64,000 bases of DNA from Natribaculum luteum. GTDB lineage: Archaea > Halobacteriota > Halobacteria > Halobacteriales > Natrialbaceae. Position numbers and translations under genes: made by a program. The stretch spans positions 1,612,001 through 1,676,000 of the forward strand of contig NZ_CP095397.1 in the NCBI RefSeq assembly GCF_023008545.1. The letters are read 5' to 3'. Within the stretch, counting starts at the first letter, position 1. Each line of letters opens with the position of its first letter. The notes below the pieces were generated by a model. That model searched no databases. It had not been told where the DNA came from and saw only the letters and a list, made by a program, of their open reading frames with translations. This document shows positions 19,553 to 27,532 of this stretch, piece after piece.

Positions 19553-19770
19553 ACCGCCTGCGAGTTCGACGAAATCACACGAGGCGACACGGTCACGGCC
19601 GGCCAGAATCGGCTCCGGGCCCCGATCGATCGCTTCACGAGCGATCGGGTTCCCGGCGAACCCGTACGAACCGTAACACAGGAGCGGTAGAGCCCGCCTA
19701 CGAGTCGTCGTCGGGAGAGCGACTGGTTAACAATTGTCACCGGTGTGGCGAGCCTCGAGTCGGGACTGGC

Positions 19771-20901
19771 TCATTCGAGGCGCTCGAGGACGGCGTCTTT
19801 CTCGTAGGAGAGCGTGAGCGATCGCGACCGACCTCGACCCTCGATCTCGGCGTACTCGGCTTCGATCAGGCCGAGCTGATCGAGCTTGTTGACGATTTCC
19901 GAGTAGCGGGTGTAGCCAAGACCCGTCTCCTCGTGGAACGCCTCGTAGACCTCGCCGGCCTGCTCGCCGTCGTGTTCGGCGATGACCCGGACGAGTTCGC
20001 GTTCGTTCTCGCTTAGACTCGAGAGACTCCGCGAGAGGTTGACGTACTTCGAGGTCTCGTAGGCTTTCTCGACGTCCTGGCGCTCGACGACGCGGCTCGC
20101 GCGCATCTCGGCGTTCAGGCCGGCCCGACGCAACAGGTCGATGCCGACCCGCAGATCGCCGCTCTCGGCGGTCAGCTCGGCGACGTACTCGAGACCCTCC
20201 CTCGAGATGACGCCGTCGTGAAAGCCACGCACGACGCGTTCGTCGAGGATGTCGACGATCTCGGGTTCGTCGTAGACGGGAAAGTAGACGTCTTCGGGCC
20301 GAAAGACACTCTGGACGCGCGAGTCGAGTTCGTCGATCACCTCGAGCGTGGGATCCGAGGAGACGACGATGACGCCGATCTTCGCGCCGGGGTGTTCCTC
20401 GTGGGCGCGAAGCAGCGAGTAGAGGGTGTCGGAGGCCTCGTTCTCGTAGAAGAGGTAGTTGACGTCGTCGAGCGCGACGACGAGGACCCGGTCTTCCTCG
20501 ACGAGCTTTTCGGCGATCTGGCTGAACAGCTTCTTGAACGAGATGCCCGACGACGGGGGTTCGTAGTCGAACGTTCCCTCGAACAGTCTCGAGAAGACCG
20601 AGTAGCGGGTGGCGTTGACCTGACAGTTGACGCGGATGGTACGAACGTCGCGGGTCTGTGCGCCGACTTCGTCGAACAGCTTCTGGATGGCGGTCGTCTT
20701 GCCGGTTCCGGGCGGCCCGCGAACCATGACGTTCAGGGGACGAGAACCCCGGACCGCCGGACGCAGTGCGTAGCTGAGGCTCTGCATCTGCGCCTCGCGG
20801 TGCTTGAACGTCTCGGGAACGTAGTCGATTTCGAAGACGTGCTCGTTTCTGAACACTGACTCGTCCCACGACAACATCCCCTCGTCGGGGTCGCCAGGCA
20901 T
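19771..20901 (-). CDS. Orc1/Cdc6 family replication initiator / AAA+ ATPase
   Basis: A 376-residue AAA+ protein of the Orc1/Cdc6 family, which binds origin DNA and loads the MCM helicase. Walker A is GPPGTGKTT near residue 65, Walker B VLVVALDDVNYLF near 142 and sensor-1 VIVVSSDP near 180. Sensor-2 GDLRVGIDLLRRAG lies near 253 and a C-terminal winged helix (YTRYSEIVNKLDQLGLIE) near 340. The start at 20899-20901 (MPGDPDEGMLSWDE) begins the normal N-terminus; the upstream ATG lies in the promoter. No origin recognition boxes were seen on either side, so this may be one of the several haloarchaeal paralogues not paired with an active origin. It is divergent from the 21.1 kb repeat region. Confidence 0.9.
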   Translation of the reverse strand: MPGDPDEGMLSWDESVFRNEHVFEIDYVPETFKHREAQMQSLSYALRPAVRGSRPLNVMVRGPPGTGKTTAIQKLFDEVGAQTRDVRTIRVNCQVNATRYSVFSRLFEGTFDYEPPSSGISFKKLFSQIAEKLVEEDRVLVVALDDVNYLFYENEASDTLYSLLRAHEEHPGAKIGVIVVSSDPTLEVIDELDSRVQSVFRPEDVYFPVYDEPEIVDILDERVVRGFHDGVISREGLEYVAELTAESGDLRVGIDLLRRAGLNAEMRASRVVERQDVEKAYETSKYVNLSRSLSSLSENERELVRVIAEHDGEQAGEVYEAFHEETGLGYTRYSEIVNKLDQLGLIEAEYAEIEGRGRSRSLTLSYEKDAVLERLE

Positions 20902-21058
20902 TACTTTCACCACGCTCGCCCAACGGCTTAAGCATTCGGTAGGTTTCGGCCCGATCGTGGACACGACGGGAAATGCGGCCGCTCGCCTCGAGGCGATAGC
21001 GCGTTCTCGTGGACGGGCGCCGAAAATACGGTGTTTTGATCGAGCCGTTCGCGACCTT

Positions 21059-21144
21059 TCATACGGTCTGCTGTCCCTCTTTTCCGCAGTGACCGCCCGA
21101 CGGGACGCGGTCGCTGCGGTACGGACGTACAGCGGTCCGTATCA
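21059..21144 (-). repeat. Family I nested palindrome, copy 2
   Basis: An 86-bp element whose first three bases on the minus strand are the TGA stop codon of the NST-repeat protein gene (TGATACGGACCGCTGT). The other end is the reverse complement of TCATACGGTCTGCTGT. The inner stem pairs CAGTGACCGC with GCGGTCGCTG around CCGACGGGAC. It is very similar to copy 4 at 60037. Confidence 0.85.
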
Positions 21145-21978
21145 GTTGCTATCGTCGGTGCTGTTGTCTTCACTGTCGGCGAACAGGTCCAATATGCTGT
21201 CGTCGCTGTCGTCGGTGCTGTTGGTGGTATCGCTGTCGTCGGTGCTGTTGGTGGTATCGCTGTCGTCGGTGCTGTTGGTGGTATCGCTGTCGTCGGTGCT
21301 GTTGGTGGTATCGCTGTCGTCGGTGCTGTTGGTGGTATCGCTGTCGTCGGTGCTGTTGGTGGTATCGCCGTCGCTATCGTCGGTGCTGTTGGTGGTATCG
21401 CCGTCGTCAGTAGTGTTGGTGGTACCGTCGTCGCTATCGTCGGTGCTGTTGGTGGTATCGCCGTCGTCCGTGCTATCGGAACCGTCGTCTACGTCACCTC
21501 CGTCTCCGCCGTCGGTGCTATCGTCGTCGCTACTGTCGTCGCTGCTTCCGTCATTAGATTCCGCGGTTCCATCGTTCTCGTCGCCGTCTCCAGTACCGCC
21601 GTCGCCGTCTCCAGTACCGTCGTCGGTGTCGTCGTCACCACCGTTCGTATCGTCTCCGCCGCCACCGTCACTATCCCCGCCGCCGTCGCTCTCGTCGCTG
21701 CTACCGCCGTCGGCACTGCCGTCGTCGCTACCGCCGTCGTCGGTCGTCTCACTGTTATCGTCGTCGCCGGAATCGTCGATCCCGCCAGCACCGTCGTCGA
21801 CACCGCCGTCACCGAACGCTCCGATCGCGTCGCCGACGGTGCCACCGACGTCTGGCGTGCCGAGCGATAGCGCGACGCCAGCCGCGAGAAACAGGACGCC
21901 GATGACGACCAGCAGGAGCTGGACGCCGATCCTGATCGAGCGGGTCTCCGTCGTCTGTCCGTGTCTGTGGCGAGGCAT
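21142..21978 (-). CDS. Membrane-anchored low-complexity protein with DTTNSTDDS repeats
   Basis: A 278-residue protein with a short basic N-terminus, one transmembrane helix (IGVQLLLVVIGVLFLAAGVAL, ~17-37) and then about 240 residues made almost only of Asp, Gly, Ser, Thr, Asn and Glu. Near the C-terminus lie six contiguous DTTNSTDDS units plus two more copies interrupted by variants. Each unit holds an N-S-T sequon. It ends in SILDLFADSEDNSTDDSN. Orientation would place the repeat tail outside if the helix acts as a signal anchor, so it could be a heavily glycosylated surface stalk. No known domain is present and the function is unknown. The stop codon is shared with a family I palindrome. 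Confidence 0.65.
   Translation of the reverse strand: MPRHRHGQTTETRSIRIGVQLLLVVIGVLFLAAGVALSLGTPDVGGTVGDAIGAFGDGGVDDGAGGIDDSGDDDNSETTDDGGSDDGSADGGSSDESDGGGDSDGGGGDDTNGGDDDTDDGTGDGDGGTGDGDENDGTAESNDGSSDDSSDDDSTDGGDGGDVDDGSDSTDDGDTTNSTDDSDDGTTNTTDDGDTTNSTDDSDGDTTNSTDDSDTTNSTDDSDTTNSTDDSDTTNSTDDSDTTNSTDDSDTTNSTDDSDDSILDLFADSEDNSTDDSN
21203..21480 (-). repeat. 27-bp coding tandem repeat (DTTNSTDDS)
   Basis: A 27-bp unit encoding DTTNSTDDS is repeated six times contiguously (roughly 21205-21366) with near-identical DNA, followed by two diverged copies separated by short variants up to about 21480. There are no spacers, so this is a coding minisatellite, not CRISPR. Copy number is likely to vary between strains. 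Confidence 0.9.
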
Positions 21979-22668
21979 GTTACTTGATCCGTTGGTCTCC
22001 GTTTGCTCTCTCTCCCTCCCCGGCGTGTGCCCTCGAGGACACCCCGTGACGGTCCACGGCGAGCGATCGGGTCACCGAATCGCTCGAGGGGGATGGTTCG
22101 TTCGCCAGTCGTGACGACCGTCCGGCTGTCACGTTCGCGATCGCGAGCGCGTGCGACGGCTCGGCGGCCTCCAACGGGCCAGGGGCTCGAACGCGACTGC
22201 GTTCGACTGTCGACGCTCGCGTCGAGACAGCCATTCGTATCACGGTCTCTCGTTAGCTGATCCGGCGTATCATTATACGGCTGTTAAATCCGTTCTACCC
22301 GGTGATATCGCTCGAACGAGCGAAATAGTCGCGTTCGCCCCGTCTCTCCAGGGCTGGCGCACACCCCTCGTCGATGGGTGGTCGGACGCCGACGTCCACC
22401 CGACTCTGGTCGGGCGGATCACGACAGCCGCTCGAGCGACGACCGAAACCGTTTCGCGGTCGTTTCGGCGACCGCAACGGTCGTCCGCAGTCTCCCGGTT
22501 CCCCCTCCGATAAGTCCGGTGTAGCCGTGTCGCCGGCTAACCGAGCGCTCGCGGATCCGCGACGTTGCTCTGCGTGGACGTCTCCACCCCATCTCATCCT
22601 ACCCGATCCACTCATCCGAGCAGTCGAGTCGCTGCAGTCGCCTGTGAGACGGTCGTCGACCGCTCGCG
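21979..22668. other. Intergenic region, 690 bases, no gene seen
   Basis: This lies between the start of the NST-repeat gene and the end of glmS. Reading frames here are short and Arg/Ser-rich in all frames. There is a TATA-like TTAAATC at 22284-22290 followed by the perfect palindrome TCGCTCG-AA-CGAGCGA (22308-22323). Neither has an obvious target gene. An unrecognised non-coding RNA or a decayed gene is possible. Confidence 0.45.
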
Positions 22669-24477
22669 TCACTCGACGGTGACGCTTTTCGCGAGGTTGC
22701 GCGGCTTGTCGATCGGCCGCCCGAGCAGGTCGGCCGCGTGGTAGGAGACGAGCTGAAGCTGGACGTTCGCCAGCAGCCCTGCCCACACGGGGTGCGTCTC
22801 CGGAATCGACAGGTGGGCGTCGGCCACTTCGACCGCCGGGTGGTCGTCGGGACAGACGGCGACGACGGGTGCACCACGAGCCTGGGCTTCGATGGCGTTC
22901 GTCTTCGTCTTGCCGTCGTCGTGGCCGGTGAAGACGGCGAAGATCGGCGTCTCGTCGGTTACGAGCGCCAGGGGGCCGTGTTTGAGCTCCCCGGAGGCGA
23001 AGCCTTCGGCGTGCTCGTAGGTGATCTCCTTGAACTTCAGCGCGCCCTCGAGTGCGACCGAGTAGCCGAGGCCGTGGCCGATGAAGAAGTACGATCTGCT
23101 ATCGAGGAACTCGCGGGCCAGCGTCTCGGCGCGACTGGCCTCGAGGACTTCCTCGACGTGGTCCGGCAGGTCCTCGAGTGTTGCGAGCATCGTCTCGACG
23201 TCCTCGAGAGTCGCCCCGCCGGAAACGTCCGCTGCGAGACGCTGGGTGAGCAACGCGAGCGTGACCGCCTGCGAGGAGTAGGTCTTCGTCGCTGCAACGC
23301 CGACCTCGGGGCCGGCGCGGATGTACACCGCGTCGTCGGCCTCGCGGGCGGCCGTCGACCCGACGACGTTCGTCACCGCAAGCGTGCGAGCCCCGCGACC
23401 GCTCGCCGTCCGGATGGCGTCGAGCGTGTCGGCGGTCTCGCCGCTCTGGGTGACGGCGACGGCGAGCGTCGTCTCGTCGACCGGCCCCGCCATCGAGTCG
23501 TACTCGCTCGCGCGGATCACCTGTGCGTGTACGCCCGCGGCTTTCAGCAACTGCTCGCCGTACATGGCGGCGTGGTACGACGTTCCGCAGGCGACGAACT
23601 GGACGGTCTCGACGTCGGCGAACGTGCCGGCCGGCAGCCCCTCGAGGGCGACCTCGCCGTCTTCGATGCGTCCCTCGATCGTGTTCGAGAGCGCCGACGG
23701 CTGGCTGTCGATCTCCTTTCGCATGTAGTGGTCGTACTCGCCTTTCCCCGCGTCCTCGGGGTCCCAGTCGACAGTGTCGACCGACCGCGTGACGGGGTTG
23801 CCGTCCCGGTCGGTGATCCGGTAGGCGTCGGGCTCGAGAACGACGACGTCGCCGTCCTCGAGGTAGATCACCTCGTCGGTGTGATCGAGGAACGCCGGGA
23901 CGTCGCTCGCGAGGTACCACTCGTCGGCGTCGATCCCGAGGACGAGTGGCGATCCCTGTCGCGCCGCGTAGACCGCCTCTTCTCCGTCGACGATAGCGGC
24001 GATAGCGTAGCTCCCCTCGAGGGTGGCCACCGCCTGCCGAACGGCCGCTTCGGTGGTGGCGGCCGTCTCCCGGTACTCGTCGATCAGGTGCGGGATGACC
24101 TCCGTGTCGGTGTCGCTTTCGAACTCGTGACCCCTCGACTGGAGCTCGGCTTTGAGTACCTCGTAGTTCTCGATGACGCCGTTGTGGACGACGGCGACGT
24201 CACCCGCAGTGTCCGTGTGCGGGTGGGCGTTCTCGTCTGTCGGCGGGCCGTGCGTGCTCCAGCGGGTGTGGCCGATCCCCATGTTTCCGCTCGGGGCCTT
24301 CGGCAGGTCGGCTTTGAGCTCGGAGACCTCGCCCGAACACTTGTGGACCTTCACGCCCGAACCGTTCTGGACGGCGATCCCTGCGGAGTCGTATCCTCGA
24401 TACTCGAGGTTCTCGAGGCCGGACAACAGCGTGTCTGCCGCGTCGCCACGTCCGATACGTGCGATGATCCCGCACAT
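22669..24477 (-). CDS. glmS: Glutamine--fructose-6-phosphate aminotransferase (isomerizing)
   Basis: A 602-residue GlmS that makes glucosamine-6-phosphate from fructose-6-phosphate and glutamine, the entry to UDP-GlcNAc and other amino sugars. The N-terminal class II amidotransferase domain starts MCGIIARIG with catalytic Cys2 and has GIGHTRWSTHG and HNGVIENY. Two SIS sugar-isomerase domains follow, with CGTSYHAAMYG near 290, TQSGETADTLDA, and SGELKHGPLALV near 480. The C-terminus is the canonical PRNLAKSVTVE. A strong Shine-Dalgarno GGAGGTGA sits 7 bases before the ATG. It lies next to the glycan region and probably supplies precursors for it. Confidence 0.97.
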   Translation of the reverse strand: MCGIIARIGRGDAADTLLSGLENLEYRGYDSAGIAVQNGSGVKVHKCSGEVSELKADLPKAPSGNMGIGHTRWSTHGPPTDENAHPHTDTAGDVAVVHNGVIENYEVLKAELQSRGHEFESDTDTEVIPHLIDEYRETAATTEAAVRQAVATLEGSYAIAAIVDGEEAVYAARQGSPLVLGIDADEWYLASDVPAFLDHTDEVIYLEDGDVVVLEPDAYRITDRDGNPVTRSVDTVDWDPEDAGKGEYDHYMRKEIDSQPSALSNTIEGRIEDGEVALEGLPAGTFADVETVQFVACGTSYHAAMYGEQLLKAAGVHAQVIRASEYDSMAGPVDETTLAVAVTQSGETADTLDAIRTASGRGARTLAVTNVVGSTAAREADDAVYIRAGPEVGVAATKTYSSQAVTLALLTQRLAADVSGGATLEDVETMLATLEDLPDHVEEVLEASRAETLAREFLDSRSYFFIGHGLGYSVALEGALKFKEITYEHAEGFASGELKHGPLALVTDETPIFAVFTGHDDGKTKTNAIEAQARGAPVVAVCPDDHPAVEVADAHLSIPETHPVWAGLLANVQLQLVSYHAADLLGRPIDKPRNLAKSVTVE

Positions 24478-25132
24478 CAGTCGTTCACCTCCGTTCGAAC
24501 CGCGATCGGGGAACGATCAGCGACGGGTCGAACCGCGTCTGCGGCCGTCGCAGCCGGCCGATTCGATACAACGTCCTGCGTTTCAGTGCTGTGCCGTGTC
24601 ATAGTCGAGTACTACCCGCGTGTCGCCCACCGTCGGGCGGTTCGGGTGCTTGTTGCTCACGTCGTCGACACAGACTATTACTATAGAGCGGGTAAGACGT
24701 CGATCACGGACGAAACGCGTCGTCGTCGTGGGAACTCGAGTACGGACCCGGACGAGTTGGCGACGAACGTCGACGAAAACGCCCAAAACCCAGACGAAAT
24801 CGAGCCGGCCACCCGGAAGATTTCGGCCATCGACGGGCCGCCTCTCGTCTTGCGCTCGTCGGACGCTTCGCCACACCGAGACGGTCTTAGACGGATATTA
24901 AGCACCTCCTCGAGCGAGTTCGTCTGCCAGGCGGGTGGTCGACGAACCGTGGTCGACCGTCGCACTCCCATCGGCGATCTCGTCGATCGCAGCCGACTCG
25001 ATCGTGTGACCGGGAGCGAGACGACGAGCCACGCGAACTGGATCTGTGAGCAGGAAGATGCGTCACGCGGCACACAGGCTCGCGTGCACCCGGTCACGGA
25101 CGGAGGTGATCGCGTTCTCGCCGGCTACCCGG
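24478..25132. other. Intergenic region, 655 bases, no gene seen
   Basis: Upstream of glmS and downstream of the membrane-anchored regulator, both on the minus strand. It contains AT-rich spots (for example ATTACTATAG near 24677) that could be the glmS promoter with a leader of about 200 bases. The frames present lack protein-like composition. Confidence 0.45.
24485..24492 (-). promoter_or_regulatory. Shine-Dalgarno of glmS
   Basis: GGAGGTGA on the minus strand, 7 bases before the glmS ATG at 24477. Most genes in this window show no such site because they look leaderless, so this one implies a transcript with a 5' leader. Confidence 0.7.
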
Positions 25133-25768
25133 TCACTGTCTGTTGTCCGACAGTATGTCCGTCGACCGGGCCTCCGCCGTCGATCGTTCGTCGGGGAAGA
25201 CGACCACGTTCTCCCGCCCGACGGAGACCTTCTCGATCTGTCCGGCGTTTTGCATCTTCGAGAGCAGGCGACTGACTTTCGACTTCGACCAGCCGGTTTC
25301 CTCGACGATCTGTCGTTGCCGAACTCGGCCGCCGTTCTCGACGAGTATCCGGACGACGCGGCCTCTGTCGCTCAGTAGTTCCGGCGGCGTGCTCGAGGAG
25401 ATGAGGTTCTCGTAGCTGTGTCTCTCGTGGGTCGCGTCGTCGTTCGACGGTGACTCGCCCGACAGCGAGAGGTCGGCGACGTTCGTCTTTCGATCCGCCG
25501 CCGCGTCCGCCAGGCGACTCGCGACGAGAACGCCGGTCGTCAGGAGCAAAATCACGATCAGCCCCAGCTCCCAGACCGCCGTAACGCGCAGTGGGAGCGA
25601 CCAGAGCAACGGTCCGTTCGCGTACTCGCCGGCCACGGAAAGCGGCGACGGCGACGCGAGCGCACACGCGCCCGCCGACGAGCACTGCATCGAGACCGTA
25701 CCGGTCGCTGCCGCTTCGAGCACCGGTGCGGACGAGACGTCGATCGCGGTCTGGGTTCTGTTCACCAT
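25133..25768 (-). CDS. Membrane-anchored winged-helix regulator
   Basis: A 211-residue protein. A short non-cytosolic N-terminal region with SMQCSSAGACA is followed by a transmembrane helix, LGLIVILLLTTGVLVAS (~70-86), a linker, and a C-terminal winged helix of MarR/IclR type (RGRVVRILVENGGRVRQRQIVEETGWSKSKVSRLLSKM, ~133-170). This is the layout of haloarchaeal one-component membrane regulators. The regulator is divergent from the nucleotide-sugar dehydrogenase operon and may control it or itself. A perfect 7-bp inverted repeat lies in the shared upstream region. Its C-terminus ILSDNRQ and stop are encoded by a 24-base stretch shared with the family II repeat. Confidence 0.75.
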   Translation of the reverse strand: MVNRTQTAIDVSSAPVLEAAATGTVSMQCSSAGACALASPSPLSVAGEYANGPLLWSLPLRVTAVWELGLIVILLLTTGVLVASRLADAAADRKTNVADLSLSGESPSNDDATHERHSYENLISSSTPPELLSDRGRVVRILVENGGRVRQRQIVEETGWSKSKVSRLLSKMQNAGQIEKVSVGRENVVVFPDERSTAEARSTDILSDNRQ

Positions 25769-26134
25769 AGTTGTCTCCGTTCGGGTGCGACCGACGCGGA
25801 ACTGGACGTCGTGGCGACGTCGTCGCGTCTCGGCCGCATCGTGAGTCGTCCCCCCGGGGACTTCATTATGAATCGGTACAGCAACCGCTTAGTGAGCAGT
25901 TAAGCGCTCACTCGGTCGAAACCGGCCGTCTTTTCTCGGAGAAACTTGGCGTGACGTCGAACGAATCGTTCCGCTCTCGCAACGAGTCGGGCTGCAACTG
26001 CTTACCAGCTTTATAATAAACCGCTCGTGGCTGCTTGCTCGGTTCGAGGCTCGTCCCGTCGTTTCGGGACTGGCAGTATCGGCCGCCAGCGCACCCGGTC
26101 GGTGCGGCGTGGCGGACCAGCGCACGTAGCATCT
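25769..26134. other. Divergent regulatory region before the glycan operon
   Basis: These 366 bases separate the membrane regulator from the nucleotide-sugar dehydrogenase gene. They hold the inverted repeat at 25891-25912, a TATA-like TTTATAATAA at 26009-26018 and no gene. The TATA-like site implies a 5' leader of about 90 bases for the rightward operon. Confidence 0.6.
25891..25912. promoter_or_regulatory. Candidate operator: AGTGAGC inverted repeat
   Basis: AGTGAGC (25891-25897) and GCTCACT (25906-25912) form a perfect 7-bp inverted repeat with an 8-base spacer, AGTTAAGC. It lies between a winged-helix regulator and the divergent glycan operon, a natural place for the regulator's binding site. 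The assignment to that regulator is an inference. Confidence 0.4.
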
Positions 26135-27532
26135 ATGACCCCGACAATAAGCGACACCGAGCGACAGAGGGAGAACGGAGAGAGTGACCACGCAGGACGC
26201 CCAGCCGAGCGCGGTGTCACGATCCAGCACTCGAGCGTCCAGCACGCTCGAGAGGCGACAGTCTGTGTCGTCGGACTCGGATACGTCGGGCTCCCGCTTA
26301 CGGTGGGGTTCGCCCGGGCGGACTACCGCGTGATCGGATACGACGTCGACGAGTCGAAGATCGAGACTCTCCAGGAGGGGATCGATACGACCGGCGACCT
26401 CACGGACGAGGCGATCCAGCAGGACAACGTCGCCTACACGGCAGACGCGACGGAAATCTGTGACGCCGAGTACGTCGCCATCGCCGTTCCGACGCCGATC
26501 GACGACGAGGAGCGGCCGAACCTCGACTACGTCGAGAGCGCCGCCGCCACCGTCGGCTCGCACATGCAACCCGGGACGACGGTCGTCCTCGAGTCGACCG
26601 TCTATCCGGGAGCGACGCGAGAGGTCCTGGTTCCGACGCTCGAGCGCGCGTCGGGGCTCCGTGTGGGCGAGGATTTCTTCGTCGGCTACTCTCCCGAGCG
26701 GGCTACGCCGGGCGACTCGGAGCACGGCCTCGAGGACGTCGTCAAGGTCGTCAGCGGACAGAACGAGGAGGTACTCGAGGACGTCGCCGCGCTGTACGAG
26801 TCGGTCGTCGACGCTGGCGTCTACCGCGCCTCCTCGATCGAGGCCGCCGAGGCGTGCAAGGTCGTCGAGAACGTCCAGCGCGACGTCAACATCGCGCTGG
26901 TGAACGAACTGTCGACGGCCCTCGAACGCATGGGGGTCGACACCCACGAGGTGCTCGAGGCGGCGGGCACGAAGTGGAACTTCCACGACTATCGACCGGG
27001 GCTCGTCGGCGGTCACTGCATTCCGGTCGATCCGTACTTCCTCGTCCACCGCTCGAGACGCGAGGGGTTCGTCCCCGAGTTGCTGCTGACGAGTCGGCAG
27101 GTGAACGAGTCGATGCCCGAGCGCGTCGCCGAGCTGACGATCAAGTCGCTCAACCACTGTCACAAGACGTTGCGGGAGAGTCGCGTTTTGCTCCTCGGGC
27201 TGACGTACAAACCGGACGTGGCGGACATCCGTAGCTCGAAAGTCGCCGACGTCGTCACCTACCTCCGGGAGTTCGACGTCGACGTCGTGGGCTACGATCC
27301 CCACGGCGACCCCGACGCAATCCGCGAATCGTTCGGCGTCGACGTCCAGGAGTCGCTCTCGTTTTCGGGGTTCGACGCCGTCGTGCTGGCGACGCCACAC
27401 GAGCGGTTCCTCGAGCTGGATCTCGGTTCCGTGGCCGAGCAACTCAACGACGACCCCGCGTTGGTCGACGTGACCGGCGCGCTCGAGCCGGAGGACGCGA
27501 CGAGCGAAGGACTCGTCTACCGGAGGCTGTAA
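26135..27532 (+). CDS. UDP-sugar (ManNAc/glucose-type) 6-dehydrogenase
   Basis: A 465-residue NAD-dependent nucleotide-sugar dehydrogenase that oxidises C6 of a UDP- (or GDP-) hexose to the uronic acid, supplying acidic sugars for surface glycans. The Rossmann motif VCVVGLGYVGLPL lies near residue 45. The catalytic segment GGHCIPVDPYF has Cys295 and the C-terminal domain contains VLLLGLTYKPDVADIR. The GGHCIPVDP motif is closer to UDP-N-acetylmannosamine dehydrogenases (WecC type) than to the GxxCxPKD form of UDP-glucose dehydrogenases, so a UDP-ManNAcA product is favoured. The 36-residue polar N-terminal extension after the ATG at 26135 is atypical. First gene of a tight operon; its stop overlaps the next start (TAATG). 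Confidence 0.9.
   Translation: MTPTISDTERQRENGESDHAGRPAERGVTIQHSSVQHAREATVCVVGLGYVGLPLTVGFARADYRVIGYDVDESKIETLQEGIDTTGDLTDEAIQQDNVAYTADATEICDAEYVAIAVPTPIDDEERPNLDYVESAAATVGSHMQPGTTVVLESTVYPGATREVLVPTLERASGLRVGEDFFVGYSPERATPGDSEHGLEDVVKVVSGQNEEVLEDVAALYESVVDAGVYRASSIEAAEACKVVENVQRDVNIALVNELSTALERMGVDTHEVLEAAGTKWNFHDYRPGLVGGHCIPVDPYFLVHRSRREGFVPELLLTSRQVNESMPERVAELTIKSLNHCHKTLRESRVLLLGLTYKPDVADIRSSKVADVVTYLREFDVDVVGYDPHGDPDAIRESFGVDVQESLSFSGFDAVVLATPHERFLELDLGSVAEQLNDDPALVDVTGALEPEDATSEGLVYRRL

Larger units (their letters stand above)
19095..19770. other. Intergenic region between DUF4397 and orc genes
   Basis: Of these 676 bases the only supported contents are the possible small ORF (19356-19463) and the family II repeat (19438-19552). 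The reading frame at 19460-19690 reads through the repeat and is Arg-rich. I see no origin-type repeats despite the adjacent Orc1/Cdc6 gene. Confidence 0.5.

Noticed and set aside
19460-19690. 76-codon ORF with cysteines after the small ORF
   Set aside because: It reads through the right arm of the family II palindrome and is Arg/Thr-rich. The composition fits non-coding DNA.
20902-21058. Replication origin next to the orc gene
   Set aside because: No repeated origin recognition box motif and no AT-rich unwinding region was seen; only promoter sequence and a family I palindrome are present.
21203-21480. Possible CRISPR array or origin iterons
   Set aside because: The 27-bp units keep the reading frame of a protein gene, have no spacers and do not resemble ORB elements.
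22738-25275. 845-codon open frame on the plus strand
   Set aside because: It is antisense to glmS over most of its length, has Arg/Val-rich composition without domains, and runs on into intergenic DNA. It is a frame kept open by high GC, not a gene.
25889-27442. 517-codon minus-strand open frame opposite the nucleotide-sugar dehydrogenase
   Set aside because: It is the antisense shadow of a gene with complete family motifs; no domain is recognisable.
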